Source of the DNA: Butyrivibrio sp. VCB2006
GTDB lineage: Bacteria > Bacillota > Clostridia > Lachnospirales > Lachnospiraceae
Direction of reading: 5' to 3'
Assembly (NCBI RefSeq): GCF_000420945.1
Contig: NZ_ATVX01000008.1
Location: forward strand, 1-64,000
Length of the DNA: 64,000 bases
In this document: positions 25,527 through 32,725 of the stretch, one piece after another
Layout: every line of letters starts with the position of its first letter
How positions within the stretch are numbered: position 1 is the stretch's first letter
Made by a program: the position numbers and the translations under genes
Notes under the pieces: generated by a model
What the model saw: only the letters and a program-made list of their open reading frames with translations
Databases searched by the model: none
What the model was told of the DNA's origin: nothing

Positions 25527-25541
25527 CCATTCGCCTTTATC

Positions 25542-25778
25542 TTATGCTACTGCAAGACCGTTAAGGAACTGCTCAAACTGCTGGTTCACACCCTGATACT
25601 CAACTGTAAGAGTCTTGGTAAGATCAAGACCAAATACTCCTAAAATTGACTTAGCATCAACAACGTATCTGTTGTAGTATATATCAACATCAAAATCGCA
25701 CTTAGTTGCTTCTTTTACAAAATCTTCAACCTGAGCAGGCTGTAACATAATATGCTTCTTAATAACATTTCCTAACAT
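25542..25778 (-). CDS. HPr-family protein lacking the active-site histidine (Crh-like)
   Basis: The start is ATG 25778 with AAGGAGG seven bases upstream, giving 78 residues; longer readings have no ribosome site. The fold of HPr is recognisable: the helix segment QPAQVEDFVKEATKC, then NRYVVDAKSILGVFGLDL, which keeps the regulatory serine (S44, equivalent of Ser46). The phosphotransfer histidine is replaced (HIMLQPA where HPr has GLHARPA, Met at the His15 position). It therefore cannot pass PEP-derived phosphate to sugar transporters but could be phosphorylated by HPr kinase, like Bacillus Crh, and act as a CcpA corepressor. It is monocistronic with its own promoter and terminator. Confidence 0.85.
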   Translation of the reverse strand: MLGNVIKKHIMLQPAQVEDFVKEATKCDFDVDIYYNRYVVDAKSILGVFGLDLTKTLTVEYQGVNQQFEQFLNGLAVA

Positions 25779-25869
25779 AAAAAACCTCCTTGGGACAAGT
25801 AATAATCCCGAAAACCACTCCATCCATCCGTGGAATAAAAACGTAATTCTGTTACGTACTATGATGAGT

Positions 25870-25928
25870 AATATACATAACTAAATCGTTTATGTAAATA
25901 GTTTTTTGTGACGAAACTGTGACGAAAA
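25870..25928 (-). promoter_or_regulatory. Promoter and tandem 11-bp repeat upstream of the HPr-like gene
   Basis: Minus-strand TTTACA (25893-25898) is spaced 17 bp from TATATT (25870-25875). Immediately upstream, an 11-bp direct repeat reads TGTGACGAAAC/TGTGACGAAAA on the plus strand (25907-25917, 25918-25928). Head-to-tail 11-bp repeats just upstream of -35 are the usual binding arrangement of OmpR-type response regulators; the regulator is unknown. Confidence 0.55.
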
Positions 25929-26294
25929 TTCGAATTTTATGTAACCGCTTCCAAAGTCGCATGGATAGGGGCTTTGCGGTCATGGTTTTTTACTCTTTTC
26001 CACACATTTTTGTGCTTTATCATGCTACTATAACGCTATGATAAATAACTACCATGATTTAAAAGCTATTAGTTATCTTAGTTGAGATATTTATAAAAAT
26101 GCATATATCATCAATGAAACGATGGTGAATTTAACATATAAATATCTTGCAATATAGAAATCATGGTTTTAATATGTAATAAGTAAATTTATGCATTGAT
26201 TTAATGTGTTAAAGACACTTTATCAGATTAAACATTATTGAGCATAATTTGTAGTAATTTAGATAACACATATTTATTGAATTGGAGAACTAAT
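25929..26294. other. Noncoding AT-rich region upstream of asnA
   Basis: This 366-bp stretch separates the leftward HPr-like gene from the rightward asnA. It is AT-rich and holds no credible gene. A TTTTCCACA near-match to a DnaA box is at 25996-26004. TTATCA-17-CATAAT around 26221-26249 is a weak promoter candidate for asnA. No T-box is visible in front of asnA, although an aminoacyl-supply gene of this kind sometimes has one. Confidence 0.4.
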
Positions 26295-27305
26295 ATGGAG
26301 AACCTAAAGATTCCCAAGAACTATGAGTCCTCTCTGGATCTTCACGATACCCAGGTTGGAATCAAGACAGTTAAAGACTTTTTTCAGGGTATGCTGGCTA
26401 CAAGACTTAATCTTCAGCGTGTAACAGCTCCTTTGTTTGTAACACCTGAGTCCGGTCTTAACGATAACCTTAATGGCGTTGAGCGCCCTGTAGCATTCGA
26501 TATTCTCAATGAAAATCAGAGACCTGCAGAGGTCGTTCACTCTCTTGCTAAATGGAAGAGATTTGCACTCAAGAAGTATGGTTTCAATGTAGGTGAAGGT
26601 CTTTATACTGATATGAATGCTATCAGAAGAGACGAGGTACCTGATAATATCCATTCAATCTTCGTAGATCAGTGGGATTGGGAGAAGGTAATCCGCAAGG
26701 AAGACCGTAACATGGACTTCCTCAAGGCTACAGTCCGTGACGTTTACAAGGTCCTTCGCAAGACTGAAAAGTTTATGTCAATTCAGTATGACTATATAGA
26801 AGAGATTCTTCCTGATGATATCTTCTTTATCACAACTCAGGAACTTGAGGATATGTTCCCTGAGTACACAGCCAAGGAGCGTGAGTACTACATCGCCAAG
26901 GCTAAGGGTGCTGTATGCATCATGCAGATTGGTGACGAACTTGCTTCCGGCGACAAGCACGACGGCAGAGCTCCAGACTATGATGACTGGAAGCTCAATG
27001 CTGATATCATTGTTTACTATCCTATTCTTGATATCGCTCTTGAGCTTTCAAGTATGGGTATCAGAGTTGATGAGAAGTCTCTTGCAGAGCAGCTTGAGAA
27101 GGCTGGTTGCACAGAGCGAGCTCAGCTCCCATTCCAGAAGGCTATTTTGGATAAGGAACTTCCATACACCATCGGCGGCGGTATCGGCCAATCCAGAATA
27201 TGTATGTTCTTCCTTAGAAAAGCTCACATCGGTGAGGTTCAGTGCTCTATCTGGCCTGAAGAGATGGTAAGCGAATGTGACAAGAATGGAATTCATTTGC
27301 TGTAA
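26295..27305 (+). CDS. asnA: Aspartate-ammonia ligase (asparagine synthetase A)
   Basis: Makes asparagine from aspartate, ammonia and ATP through an adenylate; it is structurally a class II tRNA-synthetase-like catalytic core. The 336 residues match AsnA. Recognisable segments are the N-terminal VTAPLFVTPESGLNDNLNG, the RPVAFDI segment, YGFNVGEGLYTDMNAIRRDE, VDQWDWEKVI, ISKAK-like YIAKAKGAVCIMQIG, SGDKHDGRAPDYDDW, and the class II motif 3-like IGGGIGQSRICMFFL. The start is ATG 26295 with GGAG eight bases upstream; a TTG 57 bases earlier has none. It is the first of two plus-strand genes. Confidence 0.97.
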   Translation: MENLKIPKNYESSLDLHDTQVGIKTVKDFFQGMLATRLNLQRVTAPLFVTPESGLNDNLNGVERPVAFDILNENQRPAEVVHSLAKWKRFALKKYGFNVGEGLYTDMNAIRRDEVPDNIHSIFVDQWDWEKVIRKEDRNMDFLKATVRDVYKVLRKTEKFMSIQYDYIEEILPDDIFFITTQELEDMFPEYTAKEREYYIAKAKGAVCIMQIGDELASGDKHDGRAPDYDDWKLNADIIVYYPILDIALELSSMGIRVDEKSLAEQLEKAGCTERAQLPFQKAILDKELPYTIGGGIGQSRICMFFLRKAHIGEVQCSIWPEEMVSECDKNGIHLL

Positions 27306-27325
27306 TTGGTTAATAGGTTAAAATT

Positions 27326-27403
27326 AGGGGTGTGTCATCCGGTTGCATATTCTGATGCACAAATTTTGCATCAATCATTGTACAGCCGGGGATGCACCCT
27401 TTT
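27326..27403 (+). terminator. Probable asnA terminator or structured hflX leader
   Basis: GGGGTGTGTCATCCGG (27327-27342) pairs imperfectly with CCGGGGATGCACCC (27386-27399) and is followed by TTTT. An inner perfect hairpin TGATGCA/TGCATCA (27353-27371) lies in its loop. It stops asnA transcription or begins the hflX leader. Confidence 0.5.
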
Positions 27404-27414
27404 GTGTTGCGCTG

Positions 27415-27616
27415 AAAGGCGGAATATATACAACAGGCTGTAGCTCATAAAAGAATACCGCCTTTGAATAAAAAAGGGTTGGTAATAGAAAAGATTGATT
27501 CTTTCGGAGGTGAACAACATGATCATTTGGATTTATAAAGGCATGAATGCGTAACTATGCTAATTCCCAGATAAATGATATCTGGAATGATGTTTAATTT
27601 AGGAGACTAGAAATTA
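27415..27616 (+). promoter_or_regulatory. Structured leader of hflX with a short leader peptide
   Basis: AAAGGCGG (27415-27422) and CCGCCTTT (27458-27465) are perfect long-range arms. Downstream, GGAGG precedes a complete 11-codon reading frame (27519-27554), and a hairpin around TTCCCAGAT/ATCTGGAA (27563-27587) lies between its stop and the hflX ribosome site AGGAG. A translated peptide in a structured leader suggests ribosome-mediated attenuation. Confidence 0.55.
27519..27554 (+). CDS. Candidate leader peptide MIIWIYKGMNA
   Basis: An 11-codon frame with an unusually good ribosome site (CGGAGGTGAACAAC before ATG) and a TAA stop, 62 bases before hflX. The peptide is hydrophobic and aromatic at its start. 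In Firmicutes, hflX-type ribosome-rescue GTPases are often induced by translation-blocking antibiotics through short leader frames; this frame fits such a role by position and ribosome site. Expression is not shown. Confidence 0.5.
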   Translation: MIIWIYKGMNA

Positions 27617-28948
27617 ATGAAAAATGTTATTCATCAAGTAGTAGCAGATACAAAGCAGGTTCGAGCGATATTGGTTGGTCTGAATACCAACAAGACTGAC
27701 GATGAGTTCGAAAGATCAATGCATGAGTTAAAAGAGCTGACAAAAGCCCTGGACATAGAGGTTGCATGCACTACAATTCAGAATCTTCCAACTCCCGACA
27801 GAAGTACCTATGTTGGAAGCGGTAAAGTCGAAGAAATCAAAGGCGCCGTTGAGATGTTTGACGCTGACATTGTGATTTTCAACGACGACATCTCTCCCAT
27901 GCAGATCAGAAACCTGGAAAAGGTACTTGATACTGAGGTAATTGACCGAACAGGACTTATCCTGCAGATTTTTGCAAAGCGCGCCAAGACCAGAGAATCT
28001 CGTCTTCAGGTTGAATATGCTCAGCTTCAGTACATGCTGCCAAGGCTTGTAGGAATGAGAAGTTCCCTTTCCCGTCAGGGCGGCGGAAGCGGCAGACTTT
28101 CCAATAAGGGTTCAGGTGAGAAACAGCTTGAGCTTGATAGAAGACGCATCGAGCACAGAATGGCTGAGCTTCGAAGAGAACTGGAAGCTGTAGAAAAAGA
28201 AAGAGACACTCAGCGCGGAAAGCGCGTAAACTCTGGAACTCCCAAGGTATCTTTGGTTGGTTATACCAATGCCGGCAAGTCCACTATTATGAACAATCTC
28301 CTTCGTCTGTACGGCGGCGAAGCCTCAGAGGACAAGCAGGTTTTGGAAAAGGATATGCTTTTTGCCACTCTCGATACCTCTGTCCGCAAGATTACAGCTC
28401 CAGGAAAGAGACCTTTTCTTTTAACTGATACAGTTGGATTTATCAGTGAACTACCACATACGCTGGTTAAGGCTTTCAGATCAACTTTGGAAGAAGCCAA
28501 GTATGCAGATATTTTGCTAGAAATAATTGACTTCTCTGATCCTGAGTATAGATTTCACATGGATGTCACCAGAGATACTCTTGCAGAGATTGGTGCCGGT
28601 GACATTCCGATTATCTACGTATTCAATAAGTCAGATTTAGTGCAGAATGAACAGCGTGGCAACAATCAGCTCGTAATGGATGTTCCACGCACCATTGATG
28701 ACAGAGCCTACATCTGTGCCAAGAATCAGGACAGTCTCGATGCTCTGATCGAGCTCATTGAGAAAAAACTTGGAGCAGAGGATACTCTCTATGAAATGCT
28801 CCTGCCCTATTCAGAAGGCGGCATTCTCAATATGCTGACAGAGGCTGGCAAGGTGAAGAATACAGAATATCTTGCTGAAGGAGTGAAGATCAGCGTACTG
28901 CTAAATCCTGCGGAGTCAAATAAATACGCATCCTTCATTACAGAATAA
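27617..28948 (+). CDS. hflX: Ribosome-associated GTPase HflX
   Basis: GTPase that binds the 50S subunit and splits or rescues stalled ribosomes under heat or antibiotic stress. 443 residues with the N-terminal HflX domain (ERSMHELKELTKAL; GSGKVEEIK; FNDDISPMQIRNLEK), the glycine-rich linker RQGGGSGRLSNKGSGE, and the G domain: G1 GYTNAGKS near 214-221, G2/G3 DTVGFISELPHTLVKAFRST, G4 NKSD. The C-terminal domain is short. The ATG is preceded by AGGAG nine bases upstream. The leader suggests stress-inducible control. Confidence 0.96.
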   Translation: MKNVIHQVVADTKQVRAILVGLNTNKTDDEFERSMHELKELTKALDIEVACTTIQNLPTPDRSTYVGSGKVEEIKGAVEMFDADIVIFNDDISPMQIRNLEKVLDTEVIDRTGLILQIFAKRAKTRESRLQVEYAQLQYMLPRLVGMRSSLSRQGGGSGRLSNKGSGEKQLELDRRRIEHRMAELRRELEAVEKERDTQRGKRVNSGTPKVSLVGYTNAGKSTIMNNLLRLYGGEASEDKQVLEKDMLFATLDTSVRKITAPGKRPFLLTDTVGFISELPHTLVKAFRSTLEEAKYADILLEIIDFSDPEYRFHMDVTRDTLAEIGAGDIPIIYVFNKSDLVQNEQRGNNQLVMDVPRTIDDRAYICAKNQDSLDALIELIEKKLGAEDTLYEMLLPYSEGGILNMLTEAGKVKNTEYLAEGVKISVLLNPAESNKYASFITE

Positions 28949-28995
28949 TAAATCATAAGATGCTGTCACAGTAATTCCAAAATTATCTATTCAAT

Positions 28996-29046
28996 AAAAA
29001 AGATTTGTTACCTTTACCATATCGGAATTGGTAACAAATCTTTTTT
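28996..29046. terminator. Bidirectional terminator between hflX and thiT
   Basis: Perfect arms AAAAAAGATTTGTTACC and GGTAACAAATCTTTTTT with a 17-base loop. Runs of T follow the stem on either strand, so it can end both converging transcripts. Confidence 0.92.
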
Positions 29047-29094
29047 AAATTAAAAGCCTATAATAATCCTCAAATAATTTCTTCAAATACCATC

Positions 29095-29811
29095 TCACGC
29101 CTGCTTGGCAAGTTCGATGTTTGCTCCCTTGGCAACTCCCTTTTCAAGAGCCTCAGCCTTAACCCTGTTAAGTGCAGCTCTTACAGGTGGAACAAGAAGT
29201 GCTGCTACGGTGAGCGCAGCCTCAGCTGAAATATAGATTGCGTTGTAAGCCATTGAATATGCAAGTGGAGACATATTCTCAGGTGCATAGTCAGCAAAGA
29301 AAATCACGCCGGAAAGAACAGCAAAGAAGTATCTTCCAAGAACTCCAACCAGATATCCCTTGTAAATTCCCCATTTAGTGTTATGGAAGAATCCGGCAAG
29401 ACCAAGTGCAGTAAACGCCAGAATATAATCGCAGAGCATCTGAGGAATACTGATAATATAAGGATCAGCGATCATCTGAAGAAGTCCATATGCAAAAGCA
29501 GCTGAAATACTAACTCTTGGGCCATACAAATATCCAATAAATGTAACAAAGAACATGCTAAATACTGTGAAAGATCCACCCATTGGAAGCTTGAAAAGTT
29601 TGATGTTTGATAGAACAAACGCCAAAGCCAGACACAGCGCAGAAACAGTGATCTGCTTAATACTCATCTTGCCCTTACCGTCAGCATTTTTGAAAAAGCT
29701 GATTGTGGCAAATGCCAGAATTGCCAACACTACAATGAGAAAATATCCCCCCTTTGTAATGTTGTAGGTTACATATCCATCTTCTACTACCTTTTCTAAA
29801 AATAAGCTCAT
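29095..29811 (-). CDS. thiT: ThiT-type thiamine transporter (ECF S component)
   Basis: A 238-residue membrane protein with about six hydrophobic segments. The segment LPMGGSFTVFSMFFVTFIGY and the following YGPRVSISAAFAYGLLQMI fit ThiT, the thiamine-binding subunit that works with the shared EcfA/A'/T module. The TPP riboswitch directly upstream supports the assignment. The start is ATG 29811, with GGGAGG seven bases upstream; a start ten codons earlier would place the Shine-Dalgarno inside the gene. An N-terminal segment before the first conserved helix and the C-terminal K/A-rich tail are slightly longer than usual. Confidence 0.9.
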   Translation of the reverse strand: MSLFLEKVVEDGYVTYNITKGGYFLIVVLAILAFATISFFKNADGKGKMSIKQITVSALCLALAFVLSNIKLFKLPMGGSFTVFSMFFVTFIGYLYGPRVSISAAFAYGLLQMIADPYIISIPQMLCDYILAFTALGLAGFFHNTKWGIYKGYLVGVLGRYFFAVLSGVIFFADYAPENMSPLAYSMAYNAIYISAEAALTVAALLVPPVRAALNRVKAEALEKGVAKGANIELAKQA

Positions 29812-29815
29812 AAAA

Positions 29816-29853
29816 AATCCTCCCTTGAAGTCTATCCGCATCCAGGGAGGATT
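29816..29853 (-). promoter_or_regulatory. Shine-Dalgarno-sequestering stem of the TPP riboswitch
   Basis: AATCCTCCC (29816-29824) and GGGAGGATT (29845-29853) are perfect 9-bp inverted arms. One arm is the ribosome site of thiT itself. In the transcript the stem would hide that site, and six T follow it, so it could block translation, terminate transcription, or both, when TPP is bound upstream. Confidence 0.75.
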
Positions 29854-29873
29854 CTAAGTTCCTCGTAAAATAA

Positions 29874-29957
29874 TAGCTTCCCTACGTCAGTATTATCCGA
29901 ATCAGGTAATAAGGGTTAGACGCACATGGCATCAATCTCAGCAAAGCTCCCCTAGCG
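29874..29957 (-). promoter_or_regulatory. TPP (THI-box) riboswitch aptamer
   Basis: The minus strand contains the THI consensus in order: AGGGGAGC, GCTGAGATTG, ACCCTTATTACCTGATTCGG, ATAATACTGACGTAGGGAAGC. These elements form the pyrimidine- and pyrophosphate-binding arms that recognise thiamine pyrophosphate. It precedes thiT and should shut it off when TPP is plentiful. Confidence 0.95.
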
Positions 29958-29977
29958 GTTTTATTAAGTTCTATTAC

Positions 29978-30006
29978 ATTAAACACTCATAGATACTATA
30001 TGTCAA
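29978..30006 (-). promoter_or_regulatory. SigA promoter of thiT
   Basis: Minus-strand TTGACA (30001-30006) with a 17-bp spacer and TTTAAT (29978-29983), 20 bases before the aptamer. Confidence 0.8.
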
Positions 30007-30039
30007 GATGCATTTTGTGTCAGTTTAGACAATACACCC

Positions 30040-30140
30040 ACCTATAGGGATCAAAGACATGCGCTATCCACGCGAAAATGGGCGCACTAAAGAAAGCACA
30101 GACAAATGTGCACGGAGTCTAAAGGATAATCCCTATAGGT
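30040..30140. ncRNA. Candidate structured noncoding element closed by a 12-bp stem
   Basis: Perfect arms ACCTATAGGGAT (30040-30051) and ATCCCTATAGGT (30129-30140) close a 101-base unit. Inside are GCACA/TGTGC (a 5-bp hairpin around 30099-30114) and GCGC-rich pairing around 30062-30093. It sits between the thiT promoter and a region without a clear gene. No known RNA family was recognised. It may be a small RNA, a riboswitch-like leader, or a MITE-like repeat. Confidence 0.4.
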
Positions 30141-30163
30141 AAAGTGTTTGAAAGACACCAGTC

Positions 30164-30397
30164 ATGCCAGAATTCTTGTTCAAGGAAGTGCAGCGCATTA
30201 GACGCGCTGTCTGCATAACCGGTAGCTCCGAATGGAGCAGAGTTTTTGAAGTTTATGTATCACGCAAAGCCATTGATGTGACCGCCAGGTCCTCATCAGC
30301 ATTGGCTTTTGTTTACATTCTCAAACGCACCTTTGACAGATTAGCAAAAGGTTTGTTTTCTGTAAATAGGTTTGGGGCAATCTTAAAGAAATCTTAA
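30164..30397 (+). other. Doubtful 77-codon reading frame in a noncoding gap
   Basis: The only frame of some length between thiT and the glycan island. It starts ATG 30164 without a convincing ribosome site and is rich in R, S and V. A 25-base segment inside it recurs at 55257-55281 in another gap (22 of 25 identical). It could be a degraded gene or simply open by chance; I assign no function. Confidence 0.2.
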
Positions 30398-30409
30398 GAA
30401 AGCCTTAAG
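30382..30409. promoter_or_regulatory. Triple TTAAG direct repeat with 11-bp period
   Basis: CTTAAA-N5-CTTAAG-N5-CTTAAG, units starting at 30382, 30393 and 30404. This is the spacing used by OmpR-type response regulators; streptococcal CiaR recognises NTTAAG-N5-WTTAAG. On the minus strand a TATTTA -10-like hexamer follows 13 bp after the last unit. A two-unit version lies at 55336-55352. Confidence 0.45.
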
Positions 30410-30450
30410 AAAATCGCAAGAATTTGACTATATATCGCGCATCAGAATTC

Positions 30451-31557
30451 TTAATGCTGCAAAAGCTCATCATACTTCTTCCTAATGAGCTCATTTTGCC
30501 TACGCATCTCCTCTGTGAGCCAGCCGCCGTTAAAGTGGTGAATAGAATAAGTATCTGAAGTCTGCTCAAGTCTTCCTGACATGTAATCATAAGGGTGAAA
30601 GAAGTCACTGGTATAGACATTCATACCCAGAATCTTCTGAATCTGCCCATTTAGCTTGTAGCCATGGGCAATCAGAGCTTTGGTATCATAGAAGCCACAA
30701 GTTCTTTTGTTAAGCTTTCCATCAGCATCTACAAATACCAAATCTTCCCTATTAGTCAAAAGAGCTTTCATCCCCGCCTGGCCCGGAATACTTCCGCTCA
30801 TTCCTCCAAGGTTAATAGTCTGCCACTTCTCAACGCCGCAGAAAGCCTCCTGATACAGCAAATCATCTATGGGCCTGATAAGTTCCACATCCGTATCCAG
30901 ATAAATCCCGCCGTGCTCAAGCAAAATGTCAATGCGGCCATAATCCGGCACAAATCCGTACGCCCCATTGTCATAGGCCTGTCGCATATAAAGATTTTTA
31001 TTTAGGTCATAGTTACTCTCATCCCATCTGATGATCTCATAGTCAGGGCAGAACTTTTTCCAGCTCTCCATGCACTTTTCAAGGAATGACGGAATAGGCT
31101 TTCCTCCAAGCCACATATAATGGATTTTCTTTGGAATAACCGGATGATCAAAATCCTTAACAGCTCCTTTTCCGCCGGTGCCTGCAAAGCTTTCAATGGA
31201 CATGGAAGGCGCAAGGTAGCACTCCCATTCCTTAGTCCACTCGTAACTTTCAAGCTGTTCCAGCACTTCCATAAATCTGCTGATAGCCAGCACCAGTACA
31301 TACTCAGAAGGATTAAGGCTCTCAAGATACTTGGCACCAAAAACAGGGACACTTATGCCCTCAATAGGCGCAGCAGTCCCCTGATTATTAACATCATTGT
31401 CGATGTAGCAAAATAGTCTCTCTAATTCTCCGTACTGCCTCAGAACATTCGGAACCGTCACAGTCCCAATCACGCCCGCTCCAAAGACAACAATTCTTTT
31501 ATTAAACTGTCTGATATCGGAAACAAAGTCCTCAAAAGGAACGTTTTTTATCTTCAT
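30451..31557 (-). CDS. GT32-type glycosyltransferase with N-terminal Rossmann-like module
   Basis: Last gene of the glycan island. Residues 20-115 are a Rossmann-like module (IVVFGAGVIG, then YIDNDVNNQGT, IEGISVPVF). From about 138 a capsular/GT32 transferase (Gly_transf_sug) follows: IPKKIHYMWLGGKPIP, KFCPDYEIIRWDE, and the metal-binding DxD in GIYLDTDVEL (221-223). The C-terminal HHFNGGW segment is typical of the family. It should transfer a hexose from a nucleotide sugar. The start ATG overlaps the stop of the preceding GT2 gene by 4 bp, implying translational coupling. Donor and acceptor are unknown. Confidence 0.88.
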   Translation of the reverse strand: MKIKNVPFEDFVSDIRQFNKRIVVFGAGVIGTVTVPNVLRQYGELERLFCYIDNDVNNQGTAAPIEGISVPVFGAKYLESLNPSEYVLVLAISRFMEVLEQLESYEWTKEWECYLAPSMSIESFAGTGGKGAVKDFDHPVIPKKIHYMWLGGKPIPSFLEKCMESWKKFCPDYEIIRWDESNYDLNKNLYMRQAYDNGAYGFVPDYGRIDILLEHGGIYLDTDVELIRPIDDLLYQEAFCGVEKWQTINLGGMSGSIPGQAGMKALLTNREDLVFVDADGKLNKRTCGFYDTKALIAHGYKLNGQIQKILGMNVYTSDFFHPYDYMSGRLEQTSDTYSIHHFNGGWLTEEMRRQNELIRKKYDELLQH

Positions 31558-32720
31558 AAATCCAATCCGTAATACCTAATGATCTTACTGACTCCTCTGC
31601 CACGCAAATCTTCCATCACCGATTTGCATATATCCGTTTTCAAAATAGCTATATAGACAAGGTCGTATTCATCCTGACATTCCACAAGCTTATCAACCGG
31701 ACAAACCTCGAGTCCGCTGGCACTATATCTGTCATATGCAGCATCAACCCATAAAGTGATACTATCCTTGAATCTGCTGTACAGTGCCTTTCCAAAGCCT
31801 CCTGCGCCATACAGTGCAATACGCTTACCGGTTCCAAATACCGACTCAACTTCCTCCACAGTTTCCGGCGCCTTCAAAAGCCTTATAAACGCCATATACT
31901 CCGCAAACTGCTTCTCCATCACATCCAATATGTTCAATCTGGTAAAAGAACTATATAAATCCTTGTAAAGTGCCTCAATCGCCTCAAGATTGGTTTCTGT
32001 CTGCATCATAGAAGAATCCAGCTTTCGATAGTGATATGGGCAGAAATCAACTATCTGCAAACTATTTGCCTGGGGAAGCAACTGGAAAAACATATCTGCA
32101 TCTTCGCCGATTCTTACTATGTCGGAAACCTGCAGGTCACAAGGCTCAAGAAAAGACCTTTTTATTAACTTGCACCAAATATTCGGAAGCATGCCGAAGC
32201 TGAAAAATCCCCCTTTGCTAAGCATTTGCGGAATCACTTCGGAAGTTATTCGGGCTTTATCGTACCTTCCCGGATCAAAACCATCCGTTCTGGTGACACT
32301 GTGATCTGCATATTCCTCCACATGACCAAAGCTAATAATCTCCGGAGCATTTGCTATATCCAAATCATTCGACCAATCACCTTTAGTCTCGCAATCTCTC
32401 CAGCTTACATACTTTGCAAGCTCAGAATACATATTCTGATCAATGTAATCATCCGCATCAACAAAAGAAATATACTCCCCTGATGCAGAACTAATCCCAA
32501 CCTTACGGGAACGGACAAGTCCTTTGTTTTCCTGATTGATTACCTTAATCCGCTCATCACCCAATGCATACTTTTCACATATAGCCAAACTTCCATCAGT
32601 TGAACCATCATTAACCAGAATAATCTCCAAATCCTTATAATCCTGATTAACTATAGATTCCAGGCACTCTTCAAGATATGTACTTGCGTTATATATAGGG
32701 ACTATAACTGTAATCAGCAT
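31554..32720 (-). CDS. GT2 glycosyltransferase with C-terminal Rossmann-like module
   Basis: 388 residues. The GT-A domain opens the protein (VIVPIYNASTYLEECLESI, VNDGSTDGS, SFVDADDYID; DAD at 88-90 binds the metal and donor). The C-terminal 100 residues form the module seen across this island (RIALYGAGGFGKALY near 288, then LEVCPVDKL and YIAILKTDI). There are no membrane segments, so it is a cytoplasmic or peripheral transferase acting before export. It is 5 bp from the preceding radical SAM gene and overlaps the next gene by 4 bp. Confidence 0.9.
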   Translation of the reverse strand: MLITVIVPIYNASTYLEECLESIVNQDYKDLEIILVNDGSTDGSLAICEKYALGDERIKVINQENKGLVRSRKVGISSASGEYISFVDADDYIDQNMYSELAKYVSWRDCETKGDWSNDLDIANAPEIISFGHVEEYADHSVTRTDGFDPGRYDKARITSEVIPQMLSKGGFFSFGMLPNIWCKLIKRSFLEPCDLQVSDIVRIGEDADMFFQLLPQANSLQIVDFCPYHYRKLDSSMMQTETNLEAIEALYKDLYSSFTRLNILDVMEKQFAEYMAFIRLLKAPETVEEVESVFGTGKRIALYGAGGFGKALYSRFKDSITLWVDAAYDRYSASGLEVCPVDKLVECQDEYDLVYIAILKTDICKSVMEDLRGRGVSKIIRYYGLDL

Positions 32721-32725
32721 ATTTT

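Noticed and set aside
30285..30315. Hammerhead-ribozyme-like CTGATGA on the minus strand
   Set aside because: A small GACC/GGTC stem follows, but the obligatory GAAA after stem II is missing, so the core is incomplete.
30164..30397. Confident protein-coding gene in the thiT-GT32 gap
   Set aside because: No ribosome site, no family resemblance, and it is crossed by repeat and regulatory motifs; kept only as a low-confidence feature.
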